Source: a bacterium
GTDB lineage: Bacteria > Gemmatimonadota > Gemmatimonadetes > Gemmatimonadales > Gemmatimonadaceae
Direction: 5' to 3'
DNA: 32,753 nucleotides
Assembly (NCBI GenBank): GCA_027484025.1
Contig: JAIXTI010000077.1
Span: 1-32,753 of the forward strand
Shown here: in pieces, positions 32,265 through 32,753 of the stretch
How the letters are laid out: each line of letters begins with the position of its first letter
How positions within the stretch are numbered: position 1 is the stretch's first letter
Notes under the pieces: generated by a model
What the model was told of the DNA's origin: nothing
Seen by the model: only the letters and a program-made list of their open reading frames with translations
Database searches by the model: none
Program-made: the position numbers and the translations under genes

Positions 32265-32753
32265 GTACCCTCGCACGCCGAAGTCCCACGGCCCGCACCG
32301 GCAACCCGCGACGGTATGCCACGACATGCAGCGTTCACGCACCCCGGGCAGCGCTGCGTGTACTGCGTGCTCCACGGGGCTCCTGCCTGCAGATGCTCGA
32401 ACACGATATCGGCGAGCGCATCGAGAAACTCGGGACGGGCGTTGAGCGCCGGCGCACGCTTGAAGCCTGTCATACCCAAGGTGTGCGCGAGTTCGGCGTA
32501 CTCGATATCGAGCTCCGACAACGTCTCGATATGGTCGCTGGTGAAGGCAATGGGCACGACCAACACGTTCTTCTGCCCACGCGCGGCGAGCTGTTCGATA
32601 ACTGTTTCCGTGCTCGGCCCGAGCCAACGCACCGGCCCGACTTCCGACTGGTACGTCACCATGTATGGGTTGCGCAGGCCGATGGCCTGCACTACGCGGC
32701 TTACTGTCGCCGACACTTCGGCGGGATAGGCATCTCCGCGATCGATGACCGAC
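32228..32753 (-). CDS. hemH: Ferrochelatase, C-terminal part (5' truncated by window edge)
   Basis: The frame is open to the window edge, and the sequence there (VIDRGDAYPAEV) is internal to the family, so the N-terminal half is missing. The visible 174 residues include VGPVRWLGPSTETVIEQLAARG and the signature VPIAFTSDHIETLSELDIEY, whose His and Glu belong to the active site for Fe2+ insertion into protoporphyrin IX. The C-terminal QRCPGCVNAAC has C-x2-C-x4-C, the spacing of three of the four cysteine ligands of the [2Fe-2S] cluster in cluster-containing ferrochelatases such as the human enzyme. The fourth would be upstream. About 30 residues follow, ending in GSH. The 3' end overlaps the aminotransferase gene by 37 bp in antisense. 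Confidence 0.93.
   Translation of the reverse strand, partial: SVIDRGDAYPAEVSATVSRVVQAIGLRNPYMVTYQSEVGPVRWLGPSTETVIEQLAARGQKNVLVVPIAFTSDHIETLSELDIEYAELAHTLGMTGFKRAPALNARPEFLDALADIVFEHLQAGAPWSTQYTQRCPGCVNAACRGIPSRVAGAGRGTSACEGTQAPTAERTGSH

Noticed and set aside
1..32753. tRNA, rRNA, insertion sequence or prophage genes
   Set aside because: I saw no cloverleaf-type sequence, transposase, integrase or phage structural gene in any frame.

Overview
The window is about 32.8 kb of high-GC bacterial DNA from a Gram-negative (diderm) cell. It encodes a TonB-dependent receptor, several predicted outer-membrane barrels, five predicted signal-peptide II lipoproteins and a Spy/CpxP-like periplasmic protein. 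GTG and TTG starts, two-transmembrane eukaryotic-type kinases and zincin/propeller/barrel fusions fit Gemmatimonadota best. That placement is inference, because there is no rRNA or other phylogenetic marker to test it.

Layout. 1-4.6 kb: the 3' end of an EAL-domain gene, a DExH helicase, and a secreted protein with Ca-binding-like loops. 5.0-9.8 kb: phosphofructokinase, a lone pseudopilin, RhlE-type helicase, a helical protein with a cyclase-like QW motif, and a Spy-like protein. 9.9-11.1 kb: an alpha/beta-hydrolase-fold protein with no nucleophile serine, followed by a small TPR-like protein. 11.1-15.5 kb: two tandem paralogous Ser/Thr kinases. 16.1-18.7 kb: Lon. 18.75-24.5 kb: a four-gene minus-strand operon (SPFH/band-7 lipoprotein, small barrel, porin O/P-like barrel, zincin-propeller-barrel). 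24.9-25.8 kb: an orphan ABC ATPase. 25.9-30.5 kb: a tightly coupled four-gene minus-strand operon that looks like an outer-membrane metal (probably zinc) acquisition locus. 30.6-32.75 kb: a GNAT/class V aminotransferase fusion and the 3' part of ferrochelatase.

The strongest unusual signals are these. (1) Two copies, 12.4 kb apart, of a 350-390 bp intergenic palindrome built from GTCGGGG heptamers whose positions are conserved to the base along the left arm. (2) A Lon protease with Arg in place of the catalytic Ser. (3) The candidate zinc operon: an AztD-like propeller lipoprotein, a ZnuD-like receptor, and two paralogous lipoproteins of which only one is His-rich. (4) An unrelated large intergenic hairpin with 35-bp perfect arms. 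(5) Structured leaders before the band-7 operon and rhlE.
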